From Mytilus trossulus (Eukaryota; Mollusca; Bivalvia; Mytilida; Mytilidae), in contig NC_086378.1 in assembly GCF_036588685.1 (NCBI RefSeq), positions 15,045,578 through 15,109,577 of the forward strand: a DNA stretch of 64,000 bases, read 5' to 3'. Below, in pieces: positions 46,480-61,400 of the stretch. The notes under the pieces are model-generated. The model had not been told where the DNA came from. It did not search any database and saw only the letters and a program-made list of their open reading frames with translations. Position 1 is the stretch's first letter. Each line of letters begins with the position of its first letter. The translations under genes were made by a program, and so were the position numbers.

Positions 46480-49400
46480 CTGCAAGAAAGAAGAGTATTA
46501 CATAAACTGCTATAATTATTGACAGAATGATTTTTACTTGATTAACCACAGTAACAGTTTCATTCATTTCCCCCTCCCCCTTCTGTTTCATACCAAATCA
46601 AATCATTTGCACATTACTTTACAAATATGATACATGCTAACAGTTAGGAACACTAATATATTAATCAATATTGCAACTGTGTAGGACTAAGATACACAAG
46701 TTTATTCACAAATAATGCTTAGGGTGTTTATTAGAGTTGCAAATAATTTGTAATCAGGATGAGAAATTTGTAATATTGGAAAGCTTAAAGTTGTTTTTAA
46801 AGGGCATCTTGTATTTATCTAAGAAGTTTCTGTCAGTGATTTCTTAGAATTAGATAACTAGATTGAAAAAGGGTTATGAAACAAGATATATGTTTTATTA
46901 CAGTATCTTCACAAAACAAGCTGTTTGCCAAGATATAGCCCAGAGTTCTGTGATAAAACATCAACATCAACCAATCATATAATCAATGTTCTAATTTGTT
47001 TATATTGTATTCTGAATGTTTGAAAAAGTCAGAGTATCAATCATTGTGTGTTGAATATTATGTTTTCCTTCATAAAATTTCAATTCAAGGTAGAACATAA
47101 CACTACAGGGAGATAGCTCTGTAAAAATCAGCTGAACATTTTTAATCATGTTCTTTTATTCATGAAAATTAACATGCCAAATTAATTTCAGTCAGGTGAT
47201 AAGTACCACATGTATATATATTAAAATGTGCTACATGAACAAGACTAATATAGCTCCAAGAATTCTGTCAAAAACATTTCAGTTCTCACTAACCTCATAA
47301 CATTGGTCTTCCGTGAATGTTTTGCCATCACGAGTCAAAAACTTGGCCATTGTCATATTGTAACCATTGTAAGACAGCCCTGTTATTCCATTACCAATAA
47401 CATTACATGTAGAATGCAAGGTGTTGTTGATGCTGGTAGTTGTGCCATTTATTGTCAAGATCCAAATTATACTTCCTGTGAATAAAGGCATAAGTAAAAT
47501 GTATATCTATATATTATTGAAATTGGTTCAAAAGCAAAAAGGAAGTGTTAAAAATACTTTCTAGATTCCAAGAAAAGACCAAGTGTCTTGTACTTAGATT
47601 GATTGATTGTTTGTTGCTTAACGTCCTGTACTTAGAAGATAAATGTTTTTAATGTTAAGGTCCGACTGCATCAATTTGTGATTTGATGGTTGAAAATTAA
47701 GTTTACTGACTCTAAATCTGCTAAAGTGTTGCCAGTATGCAGGTATTTGCGACCATCAAATCACTAGTTGGTGCGATTAAAATTGGTGCATTATCAAATT
47801 AAAATGATACAATTACAAACAATGTTGCATTTGAATGGTAGTCTAGATTGACGTTCATTGATAAAAAGTTATGGCACTGAACTGATAATTTGTTGAACAG
47901 AGATATTCCAAAGTTTGTTCGGTTCTAATAGCTACAAATATATCTACAATATTTTTGTCAAAAACTAGCTTGTACTTTGATTTAAAATGAAACTCAATCC
48001 TCAATTAATGTTTTTTTTGTAAAAACATTTAATATGGTTTGATATAAAACAAAGTCATTCCCTGCTATGAATAGGAAAGATAAAAAAACTCATATTATGT
48101 AAAAGCATTATGTAATATTTTGTGTGAAAGTATTCTTAATTTTCTTTATTGTTAGATATTGATTTTCTTTTTTTATATTGCAATTTCTCTAGAGGTTTGT
48201 TCAAGGGAACATTTTGTAAAACATAAGCAAATATCTAAAGATTTTACAACAGTAGATTTAGAATTAGTATGCAAAAACTGTCTATATTTGTGAAATTTGG
48301 ATTTATATCATTCAACATTAATGGCAAACATCTAGAATGTGACTAAAACAAATTTCTTCAGATTTACAGATAAAAAATTCTCTAAGCTATCCCCTATGTT
48401 GTTGTACACTGTGGTGTCCAATCTAGCATCTACCTTCTCTCTGCTAGAAATAAAACACCTACCAGAAGAAACTGTTGATGTGAGAACTTCAATGTTCTGG
48501 TTTTCATGAGCAAACCAGCTTCCTAAGTAGGCTGCAGCATAATTCCCTTCACTTCCTATAACAGTTTGATAATTCTCACTAAACTTCAATTTTAGTTCCA
48601 CTGTTTGATCCATTGGCATGGTTACATGGTGCTGCCCTCTAGCTGTGACCAAATGTTCTACATAAAAGTCGTAGTCTGCAGGAACGGATGTTACATGATA
48701 TTTCACAATGTACATCCCATATGATGATACTTGTATAGATGAAAACGAGGCTATCGAGTTAGATGTCTGAAATACAATCTGTCTTGATCCAGATAAAGTA
48801 CCCATGTATAATTCAGGTTTACTTAACATAGCTTCTACATTCCATACATGGTCCTGTAAAAAAATAAGACATGGCTATAAATAAATAAATTCATTTTTTA
48901 TGGGGATACATACATGGTCGGGTTGTTGTCTCTTTGACACATTCCCCATTTCCATTCTCAATTTTATGAATTCACATCATTTTAACTAATGGGTTTATGT
49001 ATTGTGGTTCCAGCTACTATCAATTTGAAATTACCTTACTATAGTTGAATTAATTATAAAAAAAGTAGATGTGGTATGATTTCCAATGAGAACTTTTCAG
49101 CAGTCTTAGACTTAAAATGATGTTGAAGTAAGCTATTATTGACTACTGTTTGGCCATCATCAAAGAGAAAAACCTATAACATATGGTTTGCTCATTGTTG
49201 AAGGCAGTACTGTGAAGTATAGCTGTTAATTTCTGGGTTATTTGGTCTCTTGTGGGGAGTTGTCTCATTGACAATCATACCACATCTGCTTTTTTAAATG
49301 AATCACTACATCAAAACAGTTATTGACAATAATCAGATTATTAATTCTTGGCTGGTAACATTTAGCTTATGTTGTATTACAATACCTCAGATATTTTACC

Positions 49401-52400
49401 ACTTCTGTATACTAATAACACCTACCCTCCATGCTATATCCTCTACAACCATCCCTGATATAGAATCCCTCAGTTCTATGGTTACAGACATTGAGCTCTG
49501 TTCTACTGCTTGTATGCTTCCATCAAGGATAACAGCATGTATTTGTCGAGCTGGTATAGTAATGGGATCAGATGATACAGTGTAATTCTCTCCTTCTTGT
49601 GGCGATGATATGTTAAAGTCTACGATGTAATCAGAACCAAACCAGTTGATTCCTAGATTGGTAAAGTTAGCCCAGCCATCAACAAACTGTACTGTTGTGT
49701 TTCCCATCAATTCACCAGAGGGGTTACCTCCCCTCAAGGTTGCTGTTACAAACCAGGGGTACTCTTCTGTACCAAGTTCTGATATTCTGTTTCCCTGTAA
49801 ATGAGAATATTGAATTTTTGTTTTATTTAAATGAATTGGAATAAAATAATATCTAACATAAAGAATTCTTTAGATGCATGATCACATTATAACAATATGT
49901 AATCACATGACATGTACCCAGTTCCCCTAAATATATGTCTGATCTTAAATTTGTGCCTCTCAATGCCACTGACTGATGTATGCCAAATGAAACCCTCCTG
50001 ATACAACCAAAGAGGCCCCTCATGGGGTGTCCAAATAAACAAGAAAATAAAAAATACACTCCTAGATTATCAAATATCCAATAACCATGAAATATTTGGT
50101 CTAGTAAAACAAATCAAATAATCACTATAAAAACAGCAAGGTAATCACATAATCACAATAAGGAGGCAAACCAAAATATACAAACCAAACACAATATTTC
50201 CTGCAATTCTTTTTTTTAATTGAGTCAATTTCAACATAGTATTCATTGAATAATAATACATTGCTACTATTTTGTTCAGTGTATTTTCTGTGGTATATTA
50301 TTTTATTTTATTATTTTTATAACACTTGTTACATATCTTTTATTGTGTGTGTATTGCATATGTTATTGTTTATAATAATATTGTCTGTATCGTATGCCCT
50401 CCTGGGGCCCTAATTTAGTAAATAAAAATATTCTTTTCAATTTTATTCTATTCTATAACAACAGTAACTGAATCACAACAATGGGGGAATTGAAAACTGA
50501 TTCGTTTCTATTTGTATAGACATATACTTACATATGTATCTAAGACTTTGATCTTAGGCTGTTTAGTAAATGGCAATCCTTCATATGTTGGTACTATATT
50601 CTGATGAATGGCTAATCTATCTACTACCACAAGGATCCTGTATCCTTCAAGTGTCCCATCATTTATCGTGGCCCACGTAGAATCATTACGGGACTGTGGT
50701 GGAACTACTGACACACCAATAACTTTACCATTCAGAATGGCGCTAAAATTACCCAGCTGACCTTGATCCACAAACATAGACAAAACCTGCTGTAGTTGTT
50801 CCCATGTCAATGGGTTTGGAACAGTTCCATTATAATCTAAAAAAAATAAAAAAATAGTCTGGAATATTTTTCCCACTTGTACAAATATTAAGTATATGTT
50901 CTGTTAATAGGATACAGGTTAAAGAATATTTGTTAACACAGGAACTCCTTTTAGAGATAAGTCTTTATCTGAACCAATTTCATGAATACGGGTTAACTAT
51001 TATTTGAAGAGCTGGTTAAAATTATAGTATTTTGTATTTAAAGTCATTTGAAACGAGTGACTGGTGAAAAATAATGTTTATCCAATTCTTGAACCAATGA
51101 ATGTATATATATCATAAACTTAGTCTTCTGCGCACAATTTTATAATTTTTTGCTCATCCAAATCATATAATCGTTAAAAAAATATTCTCCAGGACTATTA
51201 TGATGTTAAAATATGGCAGCTAGTTAATTGTTTTAAATTATAAAAAAAATTTGAAGTTTCATATGACTTTCAAATTTAAACTATCAGTTATAATTTTTCA
51301 ATAAATTTAATTAGTAAAGGTAATCAATCAAAATGCTAAGGGCATAAATTCAGAATTTGCAGAATACCAATTTCTTTCCTTCTCATTTCTGAAAATATAA
51401 ATAAACTCATCATAGATACCAGGACTAAATTTAGTATATACGCCTCTATCATCTGATAAACTTCCTCTATCATATCTATGTTGTAAAATTAAAATTTGAA
51501 TTAAAAAAAAATATCACAGAATAATGAATGCTTACTATAAGAGGGTTCATCTCCAATTTCAATAACTAATACATCGGAATCAGCAGCTCTTTTACGTCTC
51601 CTTCCGCCTCCAGAATTAGCACTGATAATGTTAACCAAACGCACCTTCTCTGGGTCAATATCAAAGAAATCAGCAATATATTGTACAACTTGTGCTCCAT
51701 AGAAAACATCAACTGTGGCTGGCGGATATTTGAAGCTGATAATAACTGCCTGAACTGTCTTTATTTCTATCTCAGATGGTCCACGGACAACAAAGTATAA
51801 CATTCCTTCGTCCCTATCATACCAATTGGTGCCTGCAGGATCCTCTGGGAGAGGAACGTACTCATTTATTACATTTTCTGGTTTGAGGTTGTAGACTTGT
51901 TGACCGCCGATGGATTTATATTCACCATTTTGTGGCATAACATGTACATCTTTATAATATACATCCAGTCTGAAAGGTTTGGAGTACCATACTCCCAGGA
52001 CTATGGCTTGTGTGTCATCTGTATTAAGTAAGAAATACCTCATGCCTTGTGGAGTGGTTCCAGTGAAATGTATGACGTAAGATTTTTCTGAAAATAAAAC
52101 AATAATCTTAATTAGCTAGCCAAAAAAGTACTTCACTTTTAAAAAATTAAAGTTATTGGCCAGGAAAGTCATCAAATTCTGTAATATATTGGTCCTTTAT
52201 CAAACCTGACATACCTATATAAATTTAATTGAGAAACATGTTAGTCATTTGGACTAACTGTTATACACTTGAACAAACTGAGGCCTATTTTTACAATTTC
52301 AATCATGCAATAAACCTTTTGGGATATGGAGTACTTCAATTGATCATTGTTCCTGTCTAATTCTTTTAAATTAGTTGGTGTAAGTATAAAATAAAGTTTA

Positions 52401-55400
52401 TTTTTCAAATTAGTAAAAAATATTCCTATATGTACCAAAGTAAATGAGCAAAGACCCCAGTGCAGTGTGCCCAGTCTTCACAATAATTTTTTTTTTAATA
52501 AGGAGCGATACAAATAGAATTTTATATAGCTCTATAATTTACATGTCGGTTAACTCACTCCAATTTTTTCTATCATTAATACATTCAAGTGCTGAAGTGT
52601 ATACAGAATTTCATTCTTATTTTCTTTAAAACTTGTAATTACCTGTTATGACTAATGCCTGGAATGTGGATAAACGTTTTCTACATGTGTAACCACTACA
52701 CCATCCATGATCTTGGGGTCCATTAATAAGGTCCACATATCCATACCCATTCTGATCATAGGACATGATACCCACTGGTGATATCCTTCGGGTTTCTGTA
52801 TCTTCATCCATACTTTCAATGACTAACATTTCATAATTCATTCCAATGCATTCATAAGCTTGCCATTCAGTATGGTATGTACAGGACTGGTTTCTTATAA
52901 TACCTAGTTAAAATAAATCATTATTGGTTAACATGTGATTCAGGTGCTGAAACTACTTAGTGGCTAAAAATCTTCAAGAGATTTAAACGTTGATTCCCAT
53001 GTCTTGACCTTTGATTCAGATGACTTCACCTTTGTTTGAGGTGACTTAATCTTTGCTTTAGTGGCTAAAAACCTTTTGATTTAGGTGACATAATTTTTGA
53101 TTCCAGATATTTACCAGTAACCTTTGATTGAGATGACTTAACTTTTGATTTAGGTGCCTTGACCTTTGATTCAGGTGACTAGACCCTTGAATTAGGTAAC
53201 TTGACATTCAATTCAATTGACTTAACCTTTAATTCAGTTGACTTGAATTTTGATTCAGGTGACCTAAACCTTTTTTCAGGTGATTTAACCTTTGATATAG
53301 TGATATGACTTTTGGTTTTGTTGGCTTACATTGATTCAGTTTAAATAATATTTGATTCAACCTTTCTGATTGTATCTTTCACTGAAAACAATTTGCAAGT
53401 TTTATCTGTATATGAACAGCCATTTTATTCTTTTATTCTTCTTACTCCCTATTACCGGTATTATCCAAGGACTAGATTATAACAACTAATGTAGTTATCC
53501 ATTTATACGTTTCGAAGAGCAAAATTTTCATCCATAGGTCTACAACTGAGTTTTTGAACTGTTTTTTGTGTTGACCTAAATAGACCTTTAATGAATTTAT
53601 CAACTTTAAGAAAGACATCTATAGAAATTTACAAAAACAAGTGACTAGTGATTGATTAACGCCAAAAGGCAGATTATAAATACAAGTCCAGCAGACAGTT
53701 CTTCCACCAATACATTATAAAGGAAACAGACAGAACATACCCTTATATTCTGCAGCATCAATCCTGATTCCACTGACAGTAGTCAACATAGATTTTGGAA
53801 GTCTGTAATCTCCAAGACCACGTGGATTTTGAACGTCATCACTCCACATGAATTCAGACTGGGGAACCACAGCTCCTACAGCACCCAGCAGACTGTTGTC
53901 TTTATCTTTAATTAAAGCCTTCTTTAACCCATCACAGTCCAGGTCTACACAGTCAGCACCATTGATTGTTCTGAAAAAAAGGAGTACATGTATATAATGT
54001 AAAACCTATCTTTTCTCACTCTGGTAAACTCTCTTGTGGTTTCTATGAGTTGACAAATTCCTTCATGTGATACTGAGAATTATTGAGGATTGAGAATATT
54101 TTTTTTTTATTATAGTGGATATTTGATTTTGTTGACATGCAAAAGTCTGCATACAATCACATGGAAAAATTATATTCATTGAATACCTAAAATCATGGTT
54201 TTACTTTACAAAGGAAATCCATAAAATTGAATTGCTCAACAGGTGGTTAATAATAATTCACCAGCAAAAGGCTACAAGAATAAAACCCGTTTAGGTAATA
54301 TTTCCTATCATTTCTGACTCCTACAATCTTGGTCATGAACTGGACCCACAGTGTATAAGAGAATTCCTAGTGTTGTAGGCAATCTCATAAAATTTGTTAA
54401 ATATTGTCATACATGTAATTTTTCAGGGCGGGGGGGGGGGGGGGGGGGGGGGGGAGGGCGGGGTAGAAGGGGAGGGGAATATACAGTTACATTCCAATAC
54501 TAAGGCTTTTTCAACCTACTAAAAATGTCAAGATCTAACAATAGATTTCGTTACAAACAAAGTTATTGAGGGTTTCCTTCATTACAGGTGGACCCTAACA
54601 CTACAGGAAGATAACTCTGTAAAATGGCTAAACGTTTTAATCTCGATGTATTGTTAATGAATTATTAAGCTTCTCAATGATCAAAGTTAGTGTTTGTCAA
54701 ACTGCTAATATCCTAACCATTTTATTCTGAGAAAGTAATTTGTTCAAGTTTTTTATATTTTTCTTTTCTTTTTTCAAAAGATCAAAGTAATTATTTTGTC
54801 AAAATTTTAAGATATATTAAACAAGAGGCTCTCACAACGACAGCAAACCGGATTTATTAACCTTTGTTTGTGTCCTGCCAATATCACAAGAACCATAACT
54901 GATGAACGGTGAAAGTGAAAATTGTCAATATCAAATTTAACCTCAATTTTGTCATCAGTATCAAAATATTAAGATTTGAAATGCTTAGGTTGAATGGTTC
55001 ATGAGTAAATGCAACAACATGAATGGAAACACCATTTTTTTTTTATCTTTCAAGACCCATGACTCTTGAACAGTATAAGTCAAAATTGACATTATTGAAC
55101 TTGACCTCCATTTTGTCATCAGTAACAACATATTAAAATTTGGGAAGCTTTGGTTGAACAGTTCATGCGTAAATGCACGGACATGACTGGAAATGCCATT
55201 TTTCAATCTTCCAAGAACCATTGCTCCTGAACAGTAAAAGTCAAAATCGTCATTTTTGCACGTGACCTTCATTTTGTTGTTAGTAACAACATATTAAAAT
55301 TTTAAAAGCTTTGGTTGAACGGTTCATGAGTAAATGCACGGACAACATTTGGTTGCCGCCTGACTGCCGTACATCCCCAAATCAATAACCGTCATTTTTG

Positions 55401-58400
55401 TCACAAATTTTGGTCAAGTTGTTGGTTGCCACCTTAACAATTTTTGAGAAACTGTTCAATACAAAGAAAAGACATTTTGTCGTAAAGTCCTTTAGCCTTA
55501 TGAATCAGAGTTTAGGTGAAGAAGATCAATACCTGTTCTGAATTTTCTATGTACAATTTATATTGAGATTTCAAACTATCAGAAATAATGAGGTAGCTAA
55601 ACAGTAGATATAAAGATTGATTAACGATATAACTCAACACTTTGAAACTACAGTCAAATATAAAATGATTCCCTTCAATGAGGACCAGAAAAGTTCAATG
55701 CGATTATTAACCTTGTGCATTTTAACTAAATAAAACTATGTGAAGATTATATTTAACATTGAATAGTCTTTTCGATCTTTGTTTCAGAACATAGTCTTCC
55801 CTTTACAATAACTTGTACATGTTATATGCATATTCAACTCAAACTAGGGATTATGGAAAGTGAAAAACAACTCTTTTCTTTCTAAATACTTCAATAAACT
55901 TACGAAAGTCTAGGACGATGATAAAATACACGATGAGCCATGTCAACATTATCAAATGTCAATCCTTGTACCTCTACTGGATGTTGGCCATCATCGTTAT
56001 TGTTGTTGGTTGCTATGGCAGCACCGTTGGTTGAACACTCATTATTGAATCCAGAAAATGTTACACCTGAAAAATATTTTCTTATATTGATACAGAAATT
56101 ATTGCAAGAAACAACGTCAGAGTCATAATAAAGATAAACAGTATATATTTGTGAAATTCTGAGATGTTTCCTTTTCACATCTCATCATCTCAACTTAGGA
56201 CTGTTGCACTTGATGAGATTACAATTCAGAAAAGCCCTCTTGTCTGAAAACCCATGGATTATCTTTAATAATTTATAATCTTATATACCTGGGGTTTCAC
56301 AGAAAATTATAGTTATTTAACAAAATCCATTCAGATAAAAATTGGGATTGGTCAAATTTTCTCCAGCATTAAGTTTCGAAGTGACAACTTGTTTTCAATA
56401 AAATTTTTGTATGAAATAGACTCAACAATAATAGACAAAAGTACTGAAAATAAAATGAAAGTCATTTCAAAAAGAAGAAAGTTTTGAAAACTAAACCAAC
56501 TTGTGTTGAAAATGGCTTTGTCTCTGTACTATATACTAACCTTCAATTCGGGTTAATCCTTTGATTGCTTGGTAGGCCATAATGTTGAAACATGGTTTCT
56601 CTGGACATTTATTGGATCCACTTGTAAAACTTGTAAAGACAACACCAATTCTTCTATTGAGCTCTGTAGGTCTGCTTTGGACAGCTATTTGTATATTGGC
56701 GTCACTTAAGTCAAGAACATCAGTGGAGCAATCATAGGCTGATGATTTACCAACAATCAAGGAATTAGAAATAAGGGCCGTTTTATCATCATACTGGTGT
56801 GAAGTAGCAGATGGTCCAATGATCATAGGGAATATACCTACGGCACTGTCAGAAATACAAACATCATCAACTACAAGACTTGGTCTATTGTTATAATATA
56901 TTCCAAAGTATGCACACTTAGACATAGCAAATCCAGTGAATTTGGCACAAGTTCCTGGCACAGAATCAGTTGGAAGTACCATAACACCAAGGAGACATGT
57001 TCTTGCAATGTTTCCGGAGTATAAACCTGTGGTTGAGTCACATGACTGGGGAGGAACGTGGTAACAAGACCTCTCACCACCGGACACGGCATTGTTTTCT
57101 AGTACTACATTTGATGCCTCCATCAATGACATGGACCCATCGTGATCGTAGTTACTGATTTCGTGTCTGTTTAGATAAGTACCCTCCCACACATTCAGGA
57201 CTAACAAATTTCTTCTAAGCTGTGTGTTCATAGAATTAGACTTTATTGCTGCAAAGATAAAAATATACACCTTACAAACCTTTACAAATTATCAATGACT
57301 TTGTGTATCTTTAATGTTTATCCTTTTTTCTCTGCTTGTTATGCTTATTCAAGCTGTTGTTGCTTGATATCATTTAATAGTTAATTCAAACCCATATTGC
57401 ATACAAATATAGATTTTTTAACCCTTGATTTTTTATTGTAAGGCTTAGAGGTTCTTGTACTTCAAACACTTTCAGTCCTGAAATGTCATTGATCAATGAG
57501 GTAACTGTCATTGTCAGATAATATTAAGACTCATAATAGTATAACAAAGTAACATAAACACCTTGTACATAAACTATTGTCCTAAAATTCATCACAAGGG
57601 GTGTGTTATTATATTCATGCAGTAACATTTAAGTTTTTTTTCATATGCAAGTTTTCACTAAATATAGGAAAATATATCATTATGAATTTACTATAAAATG
57701 TTTCCATCAAATTTGATATACATGTATGAGCCTGTAAATAACTGGGTAAAATTTATCAAAACCAACCATAACAATAAAAATCAAAAATATAAATCAATAG
57801 GACCCCAATTTGTCCCCCTTGCACTATCCTATGTCCATGTTCAGAAAACTTGGAAATCTGAGTCAATATTATAATTTGTCTGATAGTTAAAAAAGTCTTA
57901 AATTGATGTGACCAAAACTTCATGGTTAACAGTTGCTGTAACCAAAACAAGAATGTGTCCATAGTACACAGATGCACCACTAGCACTATCATTTTCTATG
58001 TTCAGTGGAACATGAAATTAGGGTCAAAACTCTTATTTGGCATTAAAATTAAAAGGATCATATCATAGGGAACATGACACTAGACATATAACTTTCATTG
58101 GATATATCAACATTCATTGTGTATAAAAACTACCTTGACCATAAACTTAAACCTGAAGCAGGACAAACAAACGAACGAATTAATGGATGCACAGACAACA
58201 AAACATAATGCCCATACATGGGGCACAAAAATCAATCTGTATTATGGTTGGTGGGACTGAAAAACTATACAGATTATATGTTGTAACGTTACAGTATACT
58301 GTAGTTACTCACCATATTTTATAGTAAAATGGATGACATTATCTTCCACAGGTAGACTCTGTGTGTTGTATACTCCTATTGCAGGTGAGAAACCATGATG

Positions 58401-61400
58401 GAAGGCATTGGACTTCACATAGGATGGTTTATTATTACTGACGGGACCATGGTCAACGTAGGCAATGGCATATCGTGGATCGTAATCTTCAGTATAGCCT
58501 TCTTGTCCCATGTGGTAGAACTCAACATTTGATATTCTAGCATGGCCTAAAACATAGTTAATATCATTATAACAAAATTTTGGCAAATTATTATCTCTTA
58601 AACAAGTAGCAGGATTATTAATTATTTTTTATCACAAGAGGCATAACTATTATGAAGAATGCCAAAAAGCTTCAATATTACATATTTCATTTGCTAAATC
58701 TAAGCAAAATGGATTAGACTCAAATGCTTATAAAGTATTCTCCATAATACAATATGAGGACAATTTCTCAATCATAAAGGGACATAAATCTTGAATGTTT
58801 TATCAAATAATCCTCTCTTTATGGATCATGCAACTTTGTGAATGTTAAAAAGATTTTATTTAGAAGTACAGCACTTATCTGGAAATCGAAATAATCCATT
58901 TTAGAGTGATAAAAGGGAAAACCCTTCAATATATAATTGATTGTACTTCAACTCAGGAAACTGAAAATTCTTTTTATCAATGGAACTATAAATGTTTCAA
59001 AGGAACTATAAAGTTTCAAAAATTAAAATTCTGCATTCTGGAATTTTTAACCTGGCATCAAAGGTGTAGCTATATAATATACTGACCTGTTCCAATAGAT
59101 GAAGCACTAACAAGGATGTAACCACCAAAGGATTCTGGGTAAAGATCACTGTAATCTTCCCCTTCTACTTTAATATTCCGACTAAACAATCCAACCTCAG
59201 CTCTCACTGATAGAGTTTTACCATTTATTGTCTCCTCATGAGCTAAAAAAAAAAGATTAATTTACTAAATCAATTTTTCTATTTTTCAATATGAAAAAGA
59301 TTGACATGCTAGGATGATTTTTGACCAAAGCTTAAACAAATGAAATAACATAAGATAAAAGACAATTTTTAAAATTGTTTCGATCATGATATTTTTACTG
59401 AAGGATATGGAAACATAACAAATCTTATTATTTCAAACCTTCATTAACACATGTCCTCTCATTTATCTGTGAACCATGCAATGGAGGTCGCACAATCTAT
59501 TTGAAGTATAAAAAAATAAAGTAAAAGTATACTTCTAAATGCATTCATAGTTTCAAATTAACATCACATAATAAACCTCAAACATAGTGAATATAAACAT
59601 ACACCAAAAAACCTCTCACCTAAATGTTTATACTTGACGGTATCATTAAGCGTGAGAATTGTATTTCCATTGAAAACAGACACTGCATTAATTTTGAACG
59701 TTTCTGTTTCCCAGGCACTGTATCCTGTTGGTGCTATAACAATTTCATTTCCAGCTACCCAGCCGACATCCCCAGTTATATTTATACTCTGGTCACCAAT
59801 GTTTGCCATCTCTGCTAATGTTGTCCAGGATGTTGTTATTAGTTTACCATTCAAATCAAGACCACCAAAAACACCTGTAAAATAATCAGAGTAAGTAGAT
59901 TAGTTTATGACTTATTAAAATTATAATTTGTCATCTGTTTTCACATACCATCAACCACTCTCAATTCAATTACAATAATTTTTTTACAAATCAATTTAAA
60001 TTTGTCATATTTTAACTTTTATTCTTAAAGGAAAGCATACATATAGTGATCTATAGTTGTCAATGTCTGTATTATTTGGTCACTTGTGTGTAGAGTTGTC
60101 TTATTGACAATCAAACCACATCTTCTTTTTAAATATATTGAACAGTGAAACTCACATTATGTATCTTAACACTCGAATCAACAAGTACCTTAACATGAAT
60201 ATATGTATAAATTTTGGCATATATATGAAAATATCAGATTAAAACCCCATGTATTCCAACAAACTATGAGCTTCACTTAAACAGTTGGTATAATTAAACA
60301 ATTAAAGTAAATTTTCCTGTTAAAAAAATCAAACCAAATTTGTCCTTCAGATATACAAAACGTATGACGACTAACCTATGACCTTCTTTCCGATGTCTCT
60401 GCCATCAGGTTCAAGGATATAGTTAGGAGAACTATGGCTTCCCTGTAGGATTATATGTAGATTTCCTAAGAATGGTTGATTGATGTTGAATCCTGCAATC
60501 AGTCGACCTTTTCCCATGATAATTATACGTGGTGTCTTGATTTCAAAACTACGTTTTCCTCCCTGTCCATCGTCAGCCTCTAGTTCCAATGTTCCATACA
60601 GAATCAGCTCACACAAAGGAGGAATTGTAGTATCAGCTACCATCCATACATCTACATAATAATATTGATAGTTAATATTACTCAACCTATGTCTACATTG
60701 TATATAAATATACAAAATTAAAATTACTATTATTTTCAAAAAAGTATCACTTAAAATTCTATCATTTATTTTTATCCATTCAAACGATATTGTAAGGTTT
60801 GGAGCAATTTAATCAAGGAATACTGGATTAACTGAGATATATGTGAAAAATTTCTTTACTTCAAATGGTCCAAGTCCCTTAACTCTGGAACAACAAATGG
60901 GAAAATTAAAAACATATTAAAAACAGCTTCCTGTTATCAATTCCAATAGTTTTGACCACTCTTTGCATGTCACTTTATATATTTCATCAGTGTAATGCAC
61001 AAACATAGGTATACCACATATTTACTAGACAACAATAAATTGTTTGGTTGTGTATCATTATGAAGATCTCCTTGTACTCTTACCTTCAGGAATTGTGAGA
61101 CAAGCTCCGTCTTCAGGAAGTGTTTCATTCGGCCATGATGTATTAGCTGACCAAAATACAGCATCTGCTGGTCTTAAATCCACAGGAGCTATATCATAAG
61201 GATCTAATGGTACCTGGCAATCTGCATAGGCACACCTAAACAACTGGAAGTTCAGATTAATTTGTTGGTACAGATCATTTGTAGCTCTCTTTCGTCTTGC
61301 AGCACCTCGTTTTGTCAAGGAAACTTGTGAAAAAAATCATTTGCATTATTTTTTTTTATTTCTTAGCTAACAGATATTCTTTGTACACAAGCAATACTTT

